NCBI GenBank assembly: GCA_015075445.1
Contig: JABTUJ010000002.1
Span: forward strand, 334,040 to 398,039
Length of the DNA stretch: 64,000 nt
Direction of reading: 5' to 3'
Source: Verrucomicrobiales bacterium
GTDB lineage: Bacteria; Verrucomicrobiota; Verrucomicrobiia; Limisphaerales; J093
The notes under the pieces were generated by a model. The model did not search any database. It worked only from the letters and a program-made list of their open reading frames with translations, and was not told the origin of the DNA. Position 1 is the first letter of the stretch; every line of letters begins with the position of its first letter. The translations under genes and the position numbers were made by a program. Shown here one piece after another: positions 20,301-29,008 of this stretch.

Positions 20301-22946
20301 GTTTCATCCGGCAGCGAGGCGCACCTGCTGGACCAGCCCGGCGGCATCTTCGTCCGGCGCCTCGAACACATCCCCCCGGACGATCGGCTGCTCCTGCAAT
20401 CCGTCGCACGCATCGTCCTGAGCGATGAACACGGAACCCTGGCGGAGCAACTGGAACGGCGCCGCATCGCCGATCCCCCGGTGCCGACGCTCAGACCCAC
20501 CCGGCAGGCGTCGCCCGAGCTGCCCACCCTGCTCCCGCCCCGCGAGCTGATCTTCGCCAACGGCCTGGGCGGATTCACGCGGGACGGCCACGAGTACGTC
20601 ATCACCCTCCAGCCCGGCCAGATGACCCCCGCGCCGTGGATCAATGTGCTGGCCAATCCCCACTTTGGGACCGTGATCTCCGAAAGCGGCTCGGCCTACA
20701 CCTGGGTCGAGAATGCCCATGAGTTCCGGCTGACCCCCTGGAACAATGATCCCGTTCAGGACCCCAGCGGCGAGGCCCTCTACATCCGCGACGAGGCGAC
20801 CGGCCAGTACTGGTCGCCCACCCCGTTGCCAGCGCGCGGCCCCACGCCGCATGTCATCCGCCATGGCTTCGGCTACACGGTCTTCGAGCATACCGAGCAG
20901 GGCATTGCCTCGGAGTTGTGGGTGTATGTGGCGATGGACGCCCCGGTGAAGTTCATGGTTCTGAAACTGCGCAATGTCTCGGAACGCCCGCGCCGCCTGT
21001 CCGTCACGGCCTACTGCGAATGGGTTCTGGGAGACCTGCGGCCCAAGACCCTGCTCCACGTGCAAACCGAGGTGGACCTCAAGACCGGTGCCCTGCTGGC
21101 ACGCAACCCGTACCACGCCGAGTTCGCCGACCGCCTCGCGTTTCTGGACGCCGGCGACATCCCGCGCACGCTCACCGGCGATCGGAAGGAGTTCCTGGGT
21201 CGAAATGGCAGCCCGTCGCGACCCGCGGCCCTGAACCACGTCCGCCTCTCCGGTCGGGTGGGGGCCGGGCTGGACCCGTGCGGGGCCGTGCAAGTCACGC
21301 TCGATCTGCTGCCAGGCCAGGAACGCGAAGCCAGCTTTCGCCTCGGCGTCGGGCGCGACGCCCCGGACGTGCAGGACTTGATTCAACGGTTCCGCCGGGC
21401 CGACGCCAGCCGCGGGGCGCTCGAAGGCGTCTGGGAATACTGGAATCGGACCCTCGGGGCGGTGAACGTCGAGACCCCCGATCCGGCGGTGAACGTGCTC
21501 GCCAATGGCTGGCTCCTCTACCAGACGCTGAGCAGCCGGCTCTGGGGGAGGACGGGCTTCTATCAGTCCGGCGGCGCCTACGGGTTCCGCGACCAGTTGC
21601 AGGACGTGATGGCGCTGGTCCACGCCGAACCGGCCCTCACCCGCGCCCATCTGCTCCGCGCCGCCGCGCGTCAGTTTCGCGAGGGGGACGTCCAGCATTG
21701 GTGGCACCCGCCGGCGGGTCGCGGCGTGCGGACCCATTGCTCCGACGACTACCTGTGGTTGCCTTATGTCACCTGCCGCTATGTCGCCGCGCTGGCGGAT
21801 ACCGGCGTGCTCGACGAAGCGATTCCCTTTCTCGAAGCCCGGCCGGTCAGACCGGACGAGGAGTCCTACTATGATCTGCCGCAGCGATCCGAGGAGTCAG
21901 GCACCCTGTACCAGCATTGCGTCCGTGCCCTCGAACGCGGACTGCGCTTCGGCCCGCACGGCTTGCCGTTGATCGGGAGCTGCGATTGGAACGACGGCCT
22001 GAATCGGGTGGGGCACGGCGGGCAGGGCGAAAGCGTCTGGCTGGGCTTCTTTCTCTTCGACGTGCTCACCCAGTTCGCCGAACTCGCGCGCGCGCGAAAC
22101 GACCCCGTTTTCGCCGACCGCTGCGTCACCCAGGCGCGCCAACTGCACCAGAACCTCGAGGCACACGCCTGGGACGGCCAATGGTATCTGCGCGCCTGGT
22201 TCGACAGCGGCGAACCCCTCGGTTCCGCAGCCAGTCCCGAATGCCAGATCGATTCCTTGCCGCAGAGCTGGTCGGTGATCAGCGGGGCGGGCGACCCCCA
22301 GCGGTCCCGTCAGGCGATGAACGCCGTGGAGCAGCGCCTGATCCGGCGGCGCGTCCGGCTCATCCAGTTGCTCGATCCCCCATTCGACAAGTCGCCGCTG
22401 CATCCCGGCTATATCAAAGGCTACATGCCGGGCGTGCGCGAAAACGGCGGGCAATACACCCACGCCGGACTGTGGGCTGTCATGGCCTTCGCCCTCCAGG
22501 GTGACAGCGACCGCGCGTGGAAGCTCTTCGGGCTGCTCACCCCCATCCATCACGGCGCGACGCCCCAACAGGTGGCCACCTACCAGGCCGAGCCGTACGT
22601 CGTCGCGGCGGACGTCTATGCGGTCGCGCCGCACACGGGCCGGGGCGGTTGGACGTGGTACACCGGTTCGGCTGGCTGGATGTACCGGCTGCTCATCGAA
22701 ACGCTCCTGGGCGTCAACCGCGAAGGGGACCGCCTGCGTTTGAACCCGCGGCTGCCGCGCCACTGGCAGGGCTACAAACTCCATTACCGCTACCGGCAAA
22801 CGGTCTATCACATCACCATCACCCGGCGCGCGGCTCCTCCGGACGCCGCCCCTCCACTCGCTCCGGACGGCCCTGAACGGGACGGTCAGACCATCCTTCT
22901 GGTGGACGATGGCCAGGAGCATGCGGTGGAACTCAGCGTCCCTTGA
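14380..22946 (+). CDS. Cyclic beta-1,2-glucan synthase-like (NdvB/ChvB) giant protein, frameshifted near 16300-16365
   Basis: Two frames, 14380-about 16300 and about 16365-22946, together encode about 2,850 residues. The layout follows NdvB/ChvB: an N-terminal helical region, membrane segments and a GT84-type glycosyltransferase (VVVPTMLTS, TLDTDTQLP) spanning the break, more membrane helices (about 16840-17390), a glycoamylase-like domain (YGNLRGVPWGISESGYHRTDAQLNYQYRAFG, MAHHQGMSLLAL), then beta-sandwich and GH94 phosphorylase domains (SCDWNDGLNRVGHGG, with the catalytic Asp; HPGYIKGYMPGVRENGGQYTHA). Homologues make and export periplasmic cyclic glucans for osmoprotection. Between 16300 and 16365 at least three small indels are needed to reconnect the expected sequence (LVGTMAHP..NRP..FDPVRGIVADGYS). 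The TTG start at 14380 is tentative. Palindrome E lies upstream. Confidence 0.88.
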
Positions 22947-23163
22947 CCGGACCCCGGAGCGGACAGGCCGTCCGATTGACGGTCCCGTGCTGGAGTTGAA
23001 CCTCCAGACCGGCGCGGCACTGCTCCGAGTCGAACGTGTCCCAGCGGATGCCGAGTTGCTTGCCGATCGCTTGCGCCTGATCCAGGGCAAAGGTCGTGGG
23101 GGGCTCATCGTAGCCGGACGCACCCCTGCACCGGGCCTCCGGAGGCCGCCATAGGGTGAACAC
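22933..23163 (-). pseudogene. DUF5661 protein remnant
   Basis: Minus-strand frame of 76 codons. The stretch SGYDEPPTTFALDQAQAIGKQLGIRWDTFDSEQCRAGLEVQLQHGT resembles the N-terminal half of the small DUF5661 proteins, which continue with a conserved segment on being dense in Asp/Asn and a C-terminal helix; here it ends abruptly after HGTVNRTA. The 3' end overlaps the last bases of the glucan synthase gene. Palindrome F covers the 5' end. I read it as a truncated relic; family naming is moderate. Confidence 0.5.
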
Positions 23164-23198
23164 CCCATCGCGGCCCGCCGCGGGACCGGTTCTATTGT
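23152..23198 (+). promoter_or_regulatory. Regulatory palindrome and -10-like box, site F
   Basis: TAGGGTGAACACCCCAT (23152-23168), centre 23160, with TATTGT at 23193-23198, 33 bp away. If this hexamer is the -10 box, transcription would begin almost on the GTG start codon of the entericidin gene at 23205, i.e. a leaderless message. Confidence 0.6.
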
Positions 23199-23204
23199 CG
23201 CCCT

Positions 23205-23366
23205 GTGAATACTCATCTCAGCAGACTGCTCCCACGACTCGCGTGGCTGCTCCTCGTCGTTGTCACCGGTGTCCTGGTCACGGTCGGAGTCGGCTGTAAC
23301 ACGGCCCAGGGTTTCGGCGAGGATGTGGAAAGCGCTGGTGAAGCGATTCAGGACAAGACCAAGTGA
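23205..23366 (+). CDS. Entericidin-like small lipoprotein
   Basis: 53 residues from GTG 23205. A basic N-terminus (NTHLSRLLPRLAW) and hydrophobic core lead to a lipobox (TVGVGC, Cys31), followed by the entericidin signature NTAQGFGEDVESAGEAIQDKTK. Entericidins are tiny envelope lipoproteins, studied in enterobacteria as a stationary-phase toxin/antidote pair; elsewhere single copies accompany stress genes. No in-frame ATG exists and there is no obvious ribosome-binding site in front, consistent with a leaderless start or a misplaced promoter call. Only one entericidin gene is seen, not a pair. Confidence 0.88.
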   Translation: MNTHLSRLLPRLAWLLLVVVTGVLVTVGVGCNTAQGFGEDVESAGEAIQDKTK

Positions 23367-23462
23367 CGTCCGGCGAGTGCCGTCGCCCGGAGCGGGACAC
23401 GCCAGCGCAGGAGCTGGCCTGACCTCGTCGCCGGCCTCACGTCAACTGGTGGGGGGTGACCC

Positions 23463-23570
23463 ATGCACTCCCGTCCTCCAGAGATTCCCGACCTGGGCGG
23501 GCTGCGGACTGAGCCGGCGAGGGACCCCCTCCAGGACGACCCGCGCTACAGGGAGTCCGCCTTCCCCTAA
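23463..23570 (+). CDS. Possible 35-residue micro-ORF
   Basis: ATG 23463 to TAA 23570, beginning MHSRPPEIPDLGGL and ending DDPRYRESAFP. It lies in an otherwise empty 445-base stretch between the entericidin gene and palindrome G, with GTGGGGGGTGA just upstream as a possible ribosome-binding site. No family recognised; composition is acidic/proline-rich and not obviously random. The rest of this stretch shows nothing except palindrome G. Confidence 0.25.
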   Translation: MHSRPPEIPDLGGLRTEPARDPLQDDPRYRESAFP

Positions 23571-23720
23571 TCCCCTACGTTCGCAATCGGGAATGGAACC
23601 CGGACCAACGGCAACGGACCCATCGGCGATCTCCGAGCCGCTTGAGACGTGACGAGGAGCCCTGTCGTGTGCATGGCCTGCCCGAGGGCTCGAGCGGCTG
23701 GCAGATCGAACCGGGCGCGG

Positions 23721-23763
23721 TAGGGTTTTACCCCATGGCCACGGCCCGGCCTCCCGCTACCCT
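23721..23763 (+). promoter_or_regulatory. Regulatory palindrome and -10-like box, site G
   Basis: TAGGGTTTTACCCCAT (23721-23736), centre 23728.5, with TACCCT at 23758-23763, 29.5 bp away. The BON-domain gene starts at 23812. The palindrome is identical to that of site L. Confidence 0.72.
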
Positions 23764-23811
23764 GCTGCCAACGCTCGATCCGAGACTGCCACCTCCAAAG
23801 CAACACCCGTC

Positions 23812-24633
23812 ATGAAAGCACGTCCTCCCTTCGCGCTGGGCGCCGCCGTCGCCTGGTTCCTCACCGCCACGGCCCTGCCCGCCTCCGAGACGGACGACCG
23901 CATCGAGTCGTCGTTCAGCAAGTCCTACGCGTACCGGGTCTACCTCAAGGATGCCGCCATCAAGGCGGAGTCGCGGAACGGGGTCGTGACCTTGTCCGGG
24001 CAGGTGGACGAAGAGAGCCACAAGCACCTGGCTGAGGAAGCCGTGGCCGGCCTGCCCGGCGTCGCGCGGGTGGACAATCGACTGGAGGTCAAACTCGAGG
24101 GCACCGAGAAGTCGGACAACTGGATCCGCGCCAAGGTCCGCAGCGTGCTGGCGCTGCATCGGAACGTCAGCGGGAGCCGCACGCAGGTGGACATCCGGGA
24201 CGGTGTCATCACCCTGCGGGGTCAGGCCACGAGCGAGGCGCAGAAGGAACTGGCCACCGAATACGCCCAGGACGTCCAGGGGGTCCTGCGGGTCACGAAT
24301 GTCATGACGGTGGCGAAGGCACCGGCCCCGCCGGCCGCCACGGTGGCCGAGGCGGTGGATGATGCCTCGATCACGGCCCAGGTCAAAGTGGCCCTGCGCC
24401 TGCATCGTTCCACCAGTACCGTCAACACCCGCGTGGGAACCGCCGGGGGCGTCGTCACCGTGGGGGGCGTGGCCCGGAACGCAGCGGAAAAGGCGCTGGT
24501 GACCAAGCTCGCGATGGACATCAGCGGCGTGCAGCGCGTAATCAACAACATGGCATTAGCGCCGATGGGTTCGCCGAGTGACGTCCGCCCTGCCGGCGCC
24601 CGGAACCTGCGACTGGCGACCACGGAGGACTAG
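23812..24633 (+). CDS. Secreted protein with three BON domains
   Basis: 273 residues. A signal peptide (residues 1-24, cleavage after ALPA) precedes three BON repeats at about 28-100, 103-170 and 185-255. Each shows the BON pattern of an alpha-helical start and the ...GVVTLSGQVD..., ...GVITLRGQAT..., ...GVVTVGGVAR... turn, ending in V.RV.N. BON domains bind phospholipid membranes; E. coli OsmY, with two, is a periplasmic osmotic-stress protein, and that is the closest functional model. Preceded by palindrome G, followed 40 bases later by a CsbD-like gene. Confidence 0.92.
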   Translation: MKARPPFALGAAVAWFLTATALPASETDDRIESSFSKSYAYRVYLKDAAIKAESRNGVVTLSGQVDEESHKHLAEEAVAGLPGVARVDNRLEVKLEGTEKSDNWIRAKVRSVLALHRNVSGSRTQVDIRDGVITLRGQATSEAQKELATEYAQDVQGVLRVTNVMTVAKAPAPPAATVAEAVDDASITAQVKVALRLHRSTSTVNTRVGTAGGVVTVGGVARNAAEKALVTKLAMDISGVQRVINNMALAPMGSPSDVRPAGARNLRLATTED

Positions 24634-24673
24634 GCGGGAGGCCAGGGGACGCCGGGCTGAACAACTCGGAACC

Positions 24674-24874
24674 ATGAACACATTCGAGATCCAGGGCGAC
24701 TGGAACAACGCCAGGAGAAAACTGAAACGGAGGTGGGCCCAACTGACAGAGGGCGATTGGTGCGTCGTCGCTCGCAAGCAGGATGAGCTCCTGGGCCCCC
24801 TTCAGAAGCGCACCCGGGCAACTCGGAGGGCCGTCGGGCCCGCCCACCCGACGTGGTCCGACGGTTGGCTGTAG
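24674..24874 (+). CDS. CsbD-like stress protein with altered C-terminus
   Basis: 66 residues. The first 48 residues follow CsbD proteins (MNTFEIQGDWNNARRKLKRRWAQLTEGDW...KQDELLGPLQKRT). CsbD proteins are small, abundant under general stress and of unknown biochemistry. After residue 48 the usual acidic helix is replaced by RATRRAVGPAHPTWSDGWL, and the normally acidic middle is basic (ARRKLKRRW), so a 3' frameshift or divergence is likely. It lies 40 bases downstream of the BON gene and probably shares its promoter. Confidence 0.75.
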   Translation: MNTFEIQGDWNNARRKLKRRWAQLTEGDWCVVARKQDELLGPLQKRTRATRRAVGPAHPTWSDGWL

Positions 24875-24913
24875 GCGGCCCAACGCACGGGCGGAAAGGG
24901 GTGCGGGAAAGGT

Positions 24914-26209
24914 GTGACCTCCCATCCGCGTGAGCGCCTCCTCAGGCGTATGCGGGCGCGCGGGGCGTGGATCTACGCGACGCTTCGTCCCCGAGCGGGC
25001 CGCCGGTTGCCGGAGGAGCTTCGCGCCGGGACCGTGGGGCGGCTGGCTGAGTCGTTGGCCTCCGGCGTTTCGGACGCGGGGTTCGAACGGTTGATCGCCC
25101 GCATCGACTCCGGGCCCATCCACTGCGGGAACCAGGTCCGGTTGTTCTTCAGCGGCGAGGAGGCTTTCGCGTCGATCCTGGAGGCCGTCGCCGGCGCCGC
25201 GGAGGAGGTTCTGCTGGAGACTTACATCCTGAGAGATGACGCCACGGGGCGGAAGCTCGTGGGGGTGTTGGCCGAGGCGGTGGGGCGGGGCGTGCGGGTT
25301 CAAGTGCTGGCGGACAACTACGGTTCCTGGGCGGCGAAGCGCTCGTTCTGGCGCCGGATGCGCAGCCTGGGAATCGAAGGTCGGCTGTTTCATCCGTTCT
25401 GGAGTCATCTGCGGGGGCTCCTGTTTCGCGATCATCGGAAGATCATCGTCATCGACCGCCGGGTTTGCTTCACCGGCGGGATGAACGTGGCCAACGAGTA
25501 TGGGTCGTCGCACCGCAACGAGGACGTGGCCTGGCGGGATACGCACGCGCGGATCGAGGGCCCGACGGCCGGGGAACTGGCGCTGGTGTTCGGTGAAGGT
25601 TGGGGACGTGCGGGAGGGGTGTCGCAGCCTCGGCCCGCCGTGCCGGCCAGGGAGCGGAGCGGCGCCAGCACGTTGGTCCTGGATTCGCGCGCCGGCCGGG
25701 GCCACCGGGAGACGGCCGCGGTGCTGGCCGCCCTCGTGGGGGCGTCACGGAAGCGCCTGTGGATCACGAATTCCTACTTTGCCCCGAACCGGACGGCGAT
25801 TCGCCTCCTGGGATGCGCGGCGCAACGCGGCGTCGACGTGCGCCTGCTCCTGCCCGGCCCGACCGACATGCCCTTGGTGCGCCACGCCGGGCATGGCAAC
25901 TACTCGGCCCTGCTCGCCCACGGAGTGCGGGTGTTCGAGTATCAGGCGGCGGTTCTCCACGCCAAGACGCTGGTGGTGGATGACTTCGTCTCGGTCGTGG
26001 GTTCATCGAACCTTGATTTCCGATCCTTCTACTTCAACGCGGAGTGCAACGTCTTGATCCTGGACGAGGGAACCGGACGCCGGATGGCGCGGGCGTTCGA
26101 GGAGGACCTGGACCAAGCCATCGAGGTGAGACCTGAAGTCTGGCACCGCCGGCCGCTGGCTCATCGGTTGGGCGACGCCCTGGCCCGGTGCCTCAGTCCA
26201 CTGCTCTAA
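24914..26209 (+). CDS. Phospholipase D / cardiolipin synthase-type protein
   Basis: 431 residues with two PLD (HKD) motifs: FRDHRKIIVIDRRVCFTGGMNVANEY near residue 174 and VLHAKTLVVDDFVSVVGSSNLDFRSF near residue 349, each with the His-x-Lys...Asp and following GS/GG-x-N signature. This is the ClsB/bacterial cardiolipin synthase arrangement, transferring phosphatidyl groups between lipid head groups. Unlike ClsA it has no N-terminal pair of membrane helices. The GTG/ATG choice at the start is not critical: the region before about residue 55 is poorly conserved. No palindrome precedes it; it may read through from the BON-CsbD unit. Confidence 0.92.
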   Translation: MTSHPRERLLRRMRARGAWIYATLRPRAGRRLPEELRAGTVGRLAESLASGVSDAGFERLIARIDSGPIHCGNQVRLFFSGEEAFASILEAVAGAAEEVLLETYILRDDATGRKLVGVLAEAVGRGVRVQVLADNYGSWAAKRSFWRRMRSLGIEGRLFHPFWSHLRGLLFRDHRKIIVIDRRVCFTGGMNVANEYGSSHRNEDVAWRDTHARIEGPTAGELALVFGEGWGRAGGVSQPRPAVPARERSGASTLVLDSRAGRGHRETAAVLAALVGASRKRLWITNSYFAPNRTAIRLLGCAAQRGVDVRLLLPGPTDMPLVRHAGHGNYSALLAHGVRVFEYQAAVLHAKTLVVDDFVSVVGSSNLDFRSFYFNAECNVLILDEGTGRRMARAFEEDLDQAIEVRPEVWHRRPLAHRLGDALARCLSPLL

Positions 26210-26326
26210 GCCCGAAGGGCGCCGACGAGAAGGTGGGGTCCGGCAGAAGAGTTGCCCCCCGCACGAGCAGGGGGGTGCACGGTTTACGAACGACGCATAG
26301 CTTGGCTGATTCCGGGGCCGGTCGCC

Positions 26327-26372
26327 ATTGGGGTGAACACCCTACGGCGGTCGCATGGCTTCCGAATATGGT
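26327..26372 (+). promoter_or_regulatory. Regulatory palindrome and -10-like box, site H
   Basis: ATTGGGGTGAACACCCTA (26327-26344), centre 26335.5, i.e. the motif in inverted orientation, with TATGGT at 26367-26372, 31.5 bp downstream. It would transcribe the micro-ORF at 26432 and the AsmA-like gene. Confidence 0.65.
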
Positions 26373-26431
26373 GCTAACTTAGAAGTGGGCGAAGCGCACA
26401 AACAACGACCTGCAACGCGTCGGAGGCAAGC

Positions 26432-26542
26432 ATGAGGAACGACTGGGGCACATTCGGAAGTCAACTGGTTGAACCCCTGAAGCGACTGGAAGGGGGGCCG
26501 AGGCTCCCGCTTTCTGCTGCTCCCCAGCCCCAGTGTCCATGA
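26432..26542 (+). CDS. 36-residue leader ORF coupled to the next gene
   Basis: ATG 26432 preceded by a strong ribosome-binding site (CGGAGGCAAGC). It encodes MRNDWGTFGSQLVEPLKRLE followed by a Gly/Pro-rich end, and its TGA overlaps the ATG of the AsmA-like gene (ATGA at 26539-26542). The downstream ATG lacks its own ribosome-binding site, so this looks like a translational-coupling leader. No family recognised. Confidence 0.5.
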   Translation: MRNDWGTFGSQLVEPLKRLEGGPRLPLSAAPQPQCP

Positions 26543-27936
26543 GCCCCGGCGCCGCACGCCCTGAGACGGTTCGCCGGCCCGTGGTGGCCCCGGGCGCGAG
26601 AAGGTCGCTCTGGAGGCTGTCGGCGTATCTCGGCGGGGGTCTGGCTGGGGTGGTCCTGGCGGTCGCCGTCCTCGGCCTGGCTTTTGGGAACACGATTCTC
26701 AACGGCTATGGGAAAGGGAGGATCGAGCGCGCGTTTTCCGCGGCCCATCCCGGGTGCACTTTGCACCTGGGCGAACTTGACTACGCCGTGGGTGCGGATC
26801 GCCTGGTGGCTCACGCCGTCACGTTCGCCACAACCAACGCGACGCTCCGAATCGCTGAGATCTCGCTGACTGGCGTTCGTTGGGTGGCCCTGCTGCGACG
26901 GGCGCCGGCCCTGACGGACGTCTTCGCCCAGAGCCGTGTCGAGGCGACCCATCTCGAACTGGCCTTCCCCAACGCGCACTACGGAATTCGTTGTGCGCGA
27001 TTGGAGGCGGCAGTGCCGGAGGGGGAATTGGTCCTCGGAGAGGCTGAACTGCGGCCTCTGGATGGAGACGAAGCGTTCTTTGCCGCCCACGCGTTTCGAG
27101 CGACGCGATTTCACCTGGTCATAGCGGAGGGTCGGGTGTCGGGCCTCGCGTACGGCGCGCTGCTCCAAGGGCACGGTTACCGAGCCAGCTCGGTCCAGTT
27201 GAGCCATCCCTCCCTCGAGGCGTTGGTCAATCGCGACCAGCCGCTGAAGGCATTTGTGAAGAGCCCCCTCATGGTGCACGAGGCGCTGGCCGCCATCCGG
27301 CCCCCCTTTCAGGTGGACAGCGTCAGCATCACGCACGGGAACATCCGCTACTGTGTGAGGATGGCTGCCGGGGCCTACCCTGCCGTGCTGACGTTCGGGA
27401 ACGTCAGCGCATCCGTCGAGGGCCTGGCGAACCGGCCCGAAGCGGCGGCCGCCATCCAGGTCCAGGCGCAGGGCGACCTCATGGAAGCAGGGACGCTGAA
27501 GGTGTTGATGTCGATCCCGACCACGCCAGCCGACCTCTCGCTGCACTATTCCGGTTCGCTCGGCGCCATGGATCTGACCCGCCTGAATGACTTCCTCGAC
27601 ATCGCCCAACATGTCCGGGTCAAGTCCGGCAGCGCCCGCGAAGCGGCCTTCGCAATCGAGGTCACCGCGGGCCAGGCACGCGGCTGGGTGCGCGCGACCT
27701 ATGAGGACTTGGGCGTGGCGGTGCTCGATGCGCACACGGGCACCGAACAGGGGTTCGACAACCGCGTCACCTCCTTCCTGGCGAATGTGCTGAAGGTCCG
27801 CAATGCCAACGCTCCGGACGCCTCGGGCTCGATCCGGGAGGGGAAGGTCGACTACCGGAGAGCACCGGAGGATGGGTTCCTGGAGTTTGTGTGGTCCGCC
27901 CTGTGGAGCGGCGTCCGCGATCTCATCACCCATTGA
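26539..27936 (+). CDS. AsmA/DUF748-like membrane-anchored protein
   Basis: 465 residues from ATG 26539 (GTG 26533 possible). One N-terminal membrane helix (residues about 28-55, LSAYLGGGLAGVVLAVAVLGLAFG) leads into a long beta-rich exported domain with the AsmA/DUF748 flavour (RIERAFSAAHPGCTLHLGELDYAVGADRL; IRYCVRMAAGAYPAVLTFGNVSASVEGL). Such proteins relate to lipid-transport bridges and envelope homeostasis, but this assignment is by general pattern. Translation is probably coupled to the preceding micro-ORF, under palindrome H. Confidence 0.6.
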   Translation: MSPGAARPETVRRPVVAPGARRSLWRLSAYLGGGLAGVVLAVAVLGLAFGNTILNGYGKGRIERAFSAAHPGCTLHLGELDYAVGADRLVAHAVTFATTNATLRIAEISLTGVRWVALLRRAPALTDVFAQSRVEATHLELAFPNAHYGIRCARLEAAVPEGELVLGEAELRPLDGDEAFFAAHAFRATRFHLVIAEGRVSGLAYGALLQGHGYRASSVQLSHPSLEALVNRDQPLKAFVKSPLMVHEALAAIRPPFQVDSVSITHGNIRYCVRMAAGAYPAVLTFGNVSASVEGLANRPEAAAAIQVQAQGDLMEAGTLKVLMSIPTTPADLSLHYSGSLGAMDLTRLNDFLDIAQHVRVKSGSAREAAFAIEVTAGQARGWVRATYEDLGVAVLDAHTGTEQGFDNRVTSFLANVLKVRNANAPDASGSIREGKVDYRRAPEDGFLEFVWSALWSGVRDLITH

Positions 27937-28068
27937 CAGGCCGGAACCCGCAGCCGCACCCGGAGGCGACCCACCCTGGCCGGGAACGCGAACCCGGAGC
28001 CTTCGGCGCGGATCATAGACCGGTGGTTCTTGTGGCTCCCCGCCACGGTGGGCGCGGGAACCGCGCGG

Positions 28069-28112
28069 TAGGGTAACACCCCATGGCGAGCGACCCACGG
28101 CGGGCGTAGCGT
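28069..28112 (+). promoter_or_regulatory. Regulatory palindrome and -10-like box, site I
   Basis: TAGGGTAACACCCCAT (28069-28084), centre 28076.5, with TAGCGT at 28107-28112, 30.5 bp away. Gene start at 28157. Confidence 0.75.
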
Positions 28113-28156
28113 GACACCGGTCAGAAAGTCGAAACCAAGCAAGAGAAAGGCTGACT

Positions 28157-28306
28157 ATGCTGTGGACAGTTGTTGTGATTCTGATGGTCCTGTGGCTGCT
28201 CGGGCTGGGCACCAGTTACACGCTAGGCGGGCTGATCCATCTCCTCCTCGTGATCGCCATCGTCATGGTGCTCGTCAACCTGATCCAGGGACGACGGGTG
28301 GGGTGA
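28157..28306 (+). CDS. Lmo0937-family small membrane protein
   Basis: 49 residues, two hydrophobic helices: MLWTVVVILMVLWLLGLGTSYTLGG followed by LIHLLLVIAIVMVLVNLIQG and a basic end (RRVG). This is the standard form of the tiny lmo0937-type proteins that are widespread in soil and aquatic bacteria and have no known function. An AGAAAGG ribosome-binding site lies 7 bases before the ATG. It is the first gene after palindrome I, with a leader of about 38 bases, and is followed by another small membrane protein. Confidence 0.85.
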   Translation: MLWTVVVILMVLWLLGLGTSYTLGGLIHLLLVIAIVMVLVNLIQGRRVG

Positions 28307-28391
28307 GGTCCCCGCGGGAGAGGCCCCATCCCCCCGGCCTTCTGTCACCCCCGGTGGGGAGGCCGCCTGAACTCTCATTACTATCTATGCT

Positions 28392-28598
28392 ATGAACAAG
28401 CTCGTGTTTCTGGCTCTGCTGGTCGGTGGGGTGGTGCTCCTCATTCTGGGCTTCAACGCCACCAACTCCTTCGGATCCGATGTGTCCCGGTTCTTCACTG
28501 GTTCACCGACAGACAAGGCGGTCTGGATGCTCATCGGCGGGGCCGTCGCCGTGGTCGTGGGTCTCGTGGGGACGTTGCGCGGCGGGAAGCTCGTCTAA
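28392..28598 (+). CDS. DUF3185-type small membrane protein
   Basis: 68 residues, two membrane helices separated by a polar loop (MNKLVFLALLVGGVVLLILGF; loop NATNSFGSDVSRFFTGSPTDKAVW; MLIGGAVAVVVGLVGTLRG). The loop motif SDVSRFFTG...DKAVWMLIGG is the family hallmark. Function unknown. Probably cotranscribed with the lmo0937-type gene 85 bases upstream. Confidence 0.85.
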   Translation: MNKLVFLALLVGGVVLLILGFNATNSFGSDVSRFFTGSPTDKAVWMLIGGAVAVVVGLVGTLRGGKLV

Positions 28599-28654
28599 GT
28601 CAGATCTGAGCGGTCTCCCTTCCCGACACCGTCCCTCCCTCACCTCTCCAGACC

Positions 28655-28993
28655 ATGATCCCCAATCACGCCCAGTTCATCGAAGCCATCCAACAAAAGC
28701 GGAAGGTGAACGTGCGGTACTATTCCACGCCCGACCATGGGGTCTTGGATCGCGTCTGCGCACCGTTGGATTACTGCCCGTGCAACGGTCCGTCGGACGG
28801 ACTCAACCGGTACTGGCTCTGGGACTATGCCAACAACACCGGCACCCCGCTCCTGGGCCTCGCGCCGCAGCAGATTGTGGACGTGCGGGTCTTGGGCGAA
28901 CTGTTTGACCCGGCTGACTTCGCGGTCGGGACGGCGCCCTGGTCCATTCCGCGGAACTGGGGTTGCCCGCCGGTCTCATCGCCCGTTCAATGA
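28655..28993 (+). CDS. Small WYL-like conserved protein, copy 2
   Basis: 112 residues, differing from the copy at 2307-2645 at only about eight positions (for example CNG for GDG, NN for SS, and the last residue). The DNA identity runs from the start codon to beyond the stop (TGAACCACGTTGG), and weakly into the upstream leader (CAGACCATGATCCCC in both). Function unknown. In this copy a damaged radical SAM gene begins 15 bases downstream; in copy 1 hsp20 follows. Confidence 0.65.
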   Translation: MIPNHAQFIEAIQQKRKVNVRYYSTPDHGVLDRVCAPLDYCPCNGPSDGLNRYWLWDYANNTGTPLLGLAPQQIVDVRVLGELFDPADFAVGTAPWSIPRNWGCPPVSSPVQ

Positions 28994-29008
28994 ACCACGT
29001 TGGGTCCC

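Noticed and set aside
21897..23216. Long minus-strand frame under the glucan synthase
   Set aside because: It is antisense to the conserved GH94 domain and has no recognisable features; only the short DUF5661-like frame at its end is retained.
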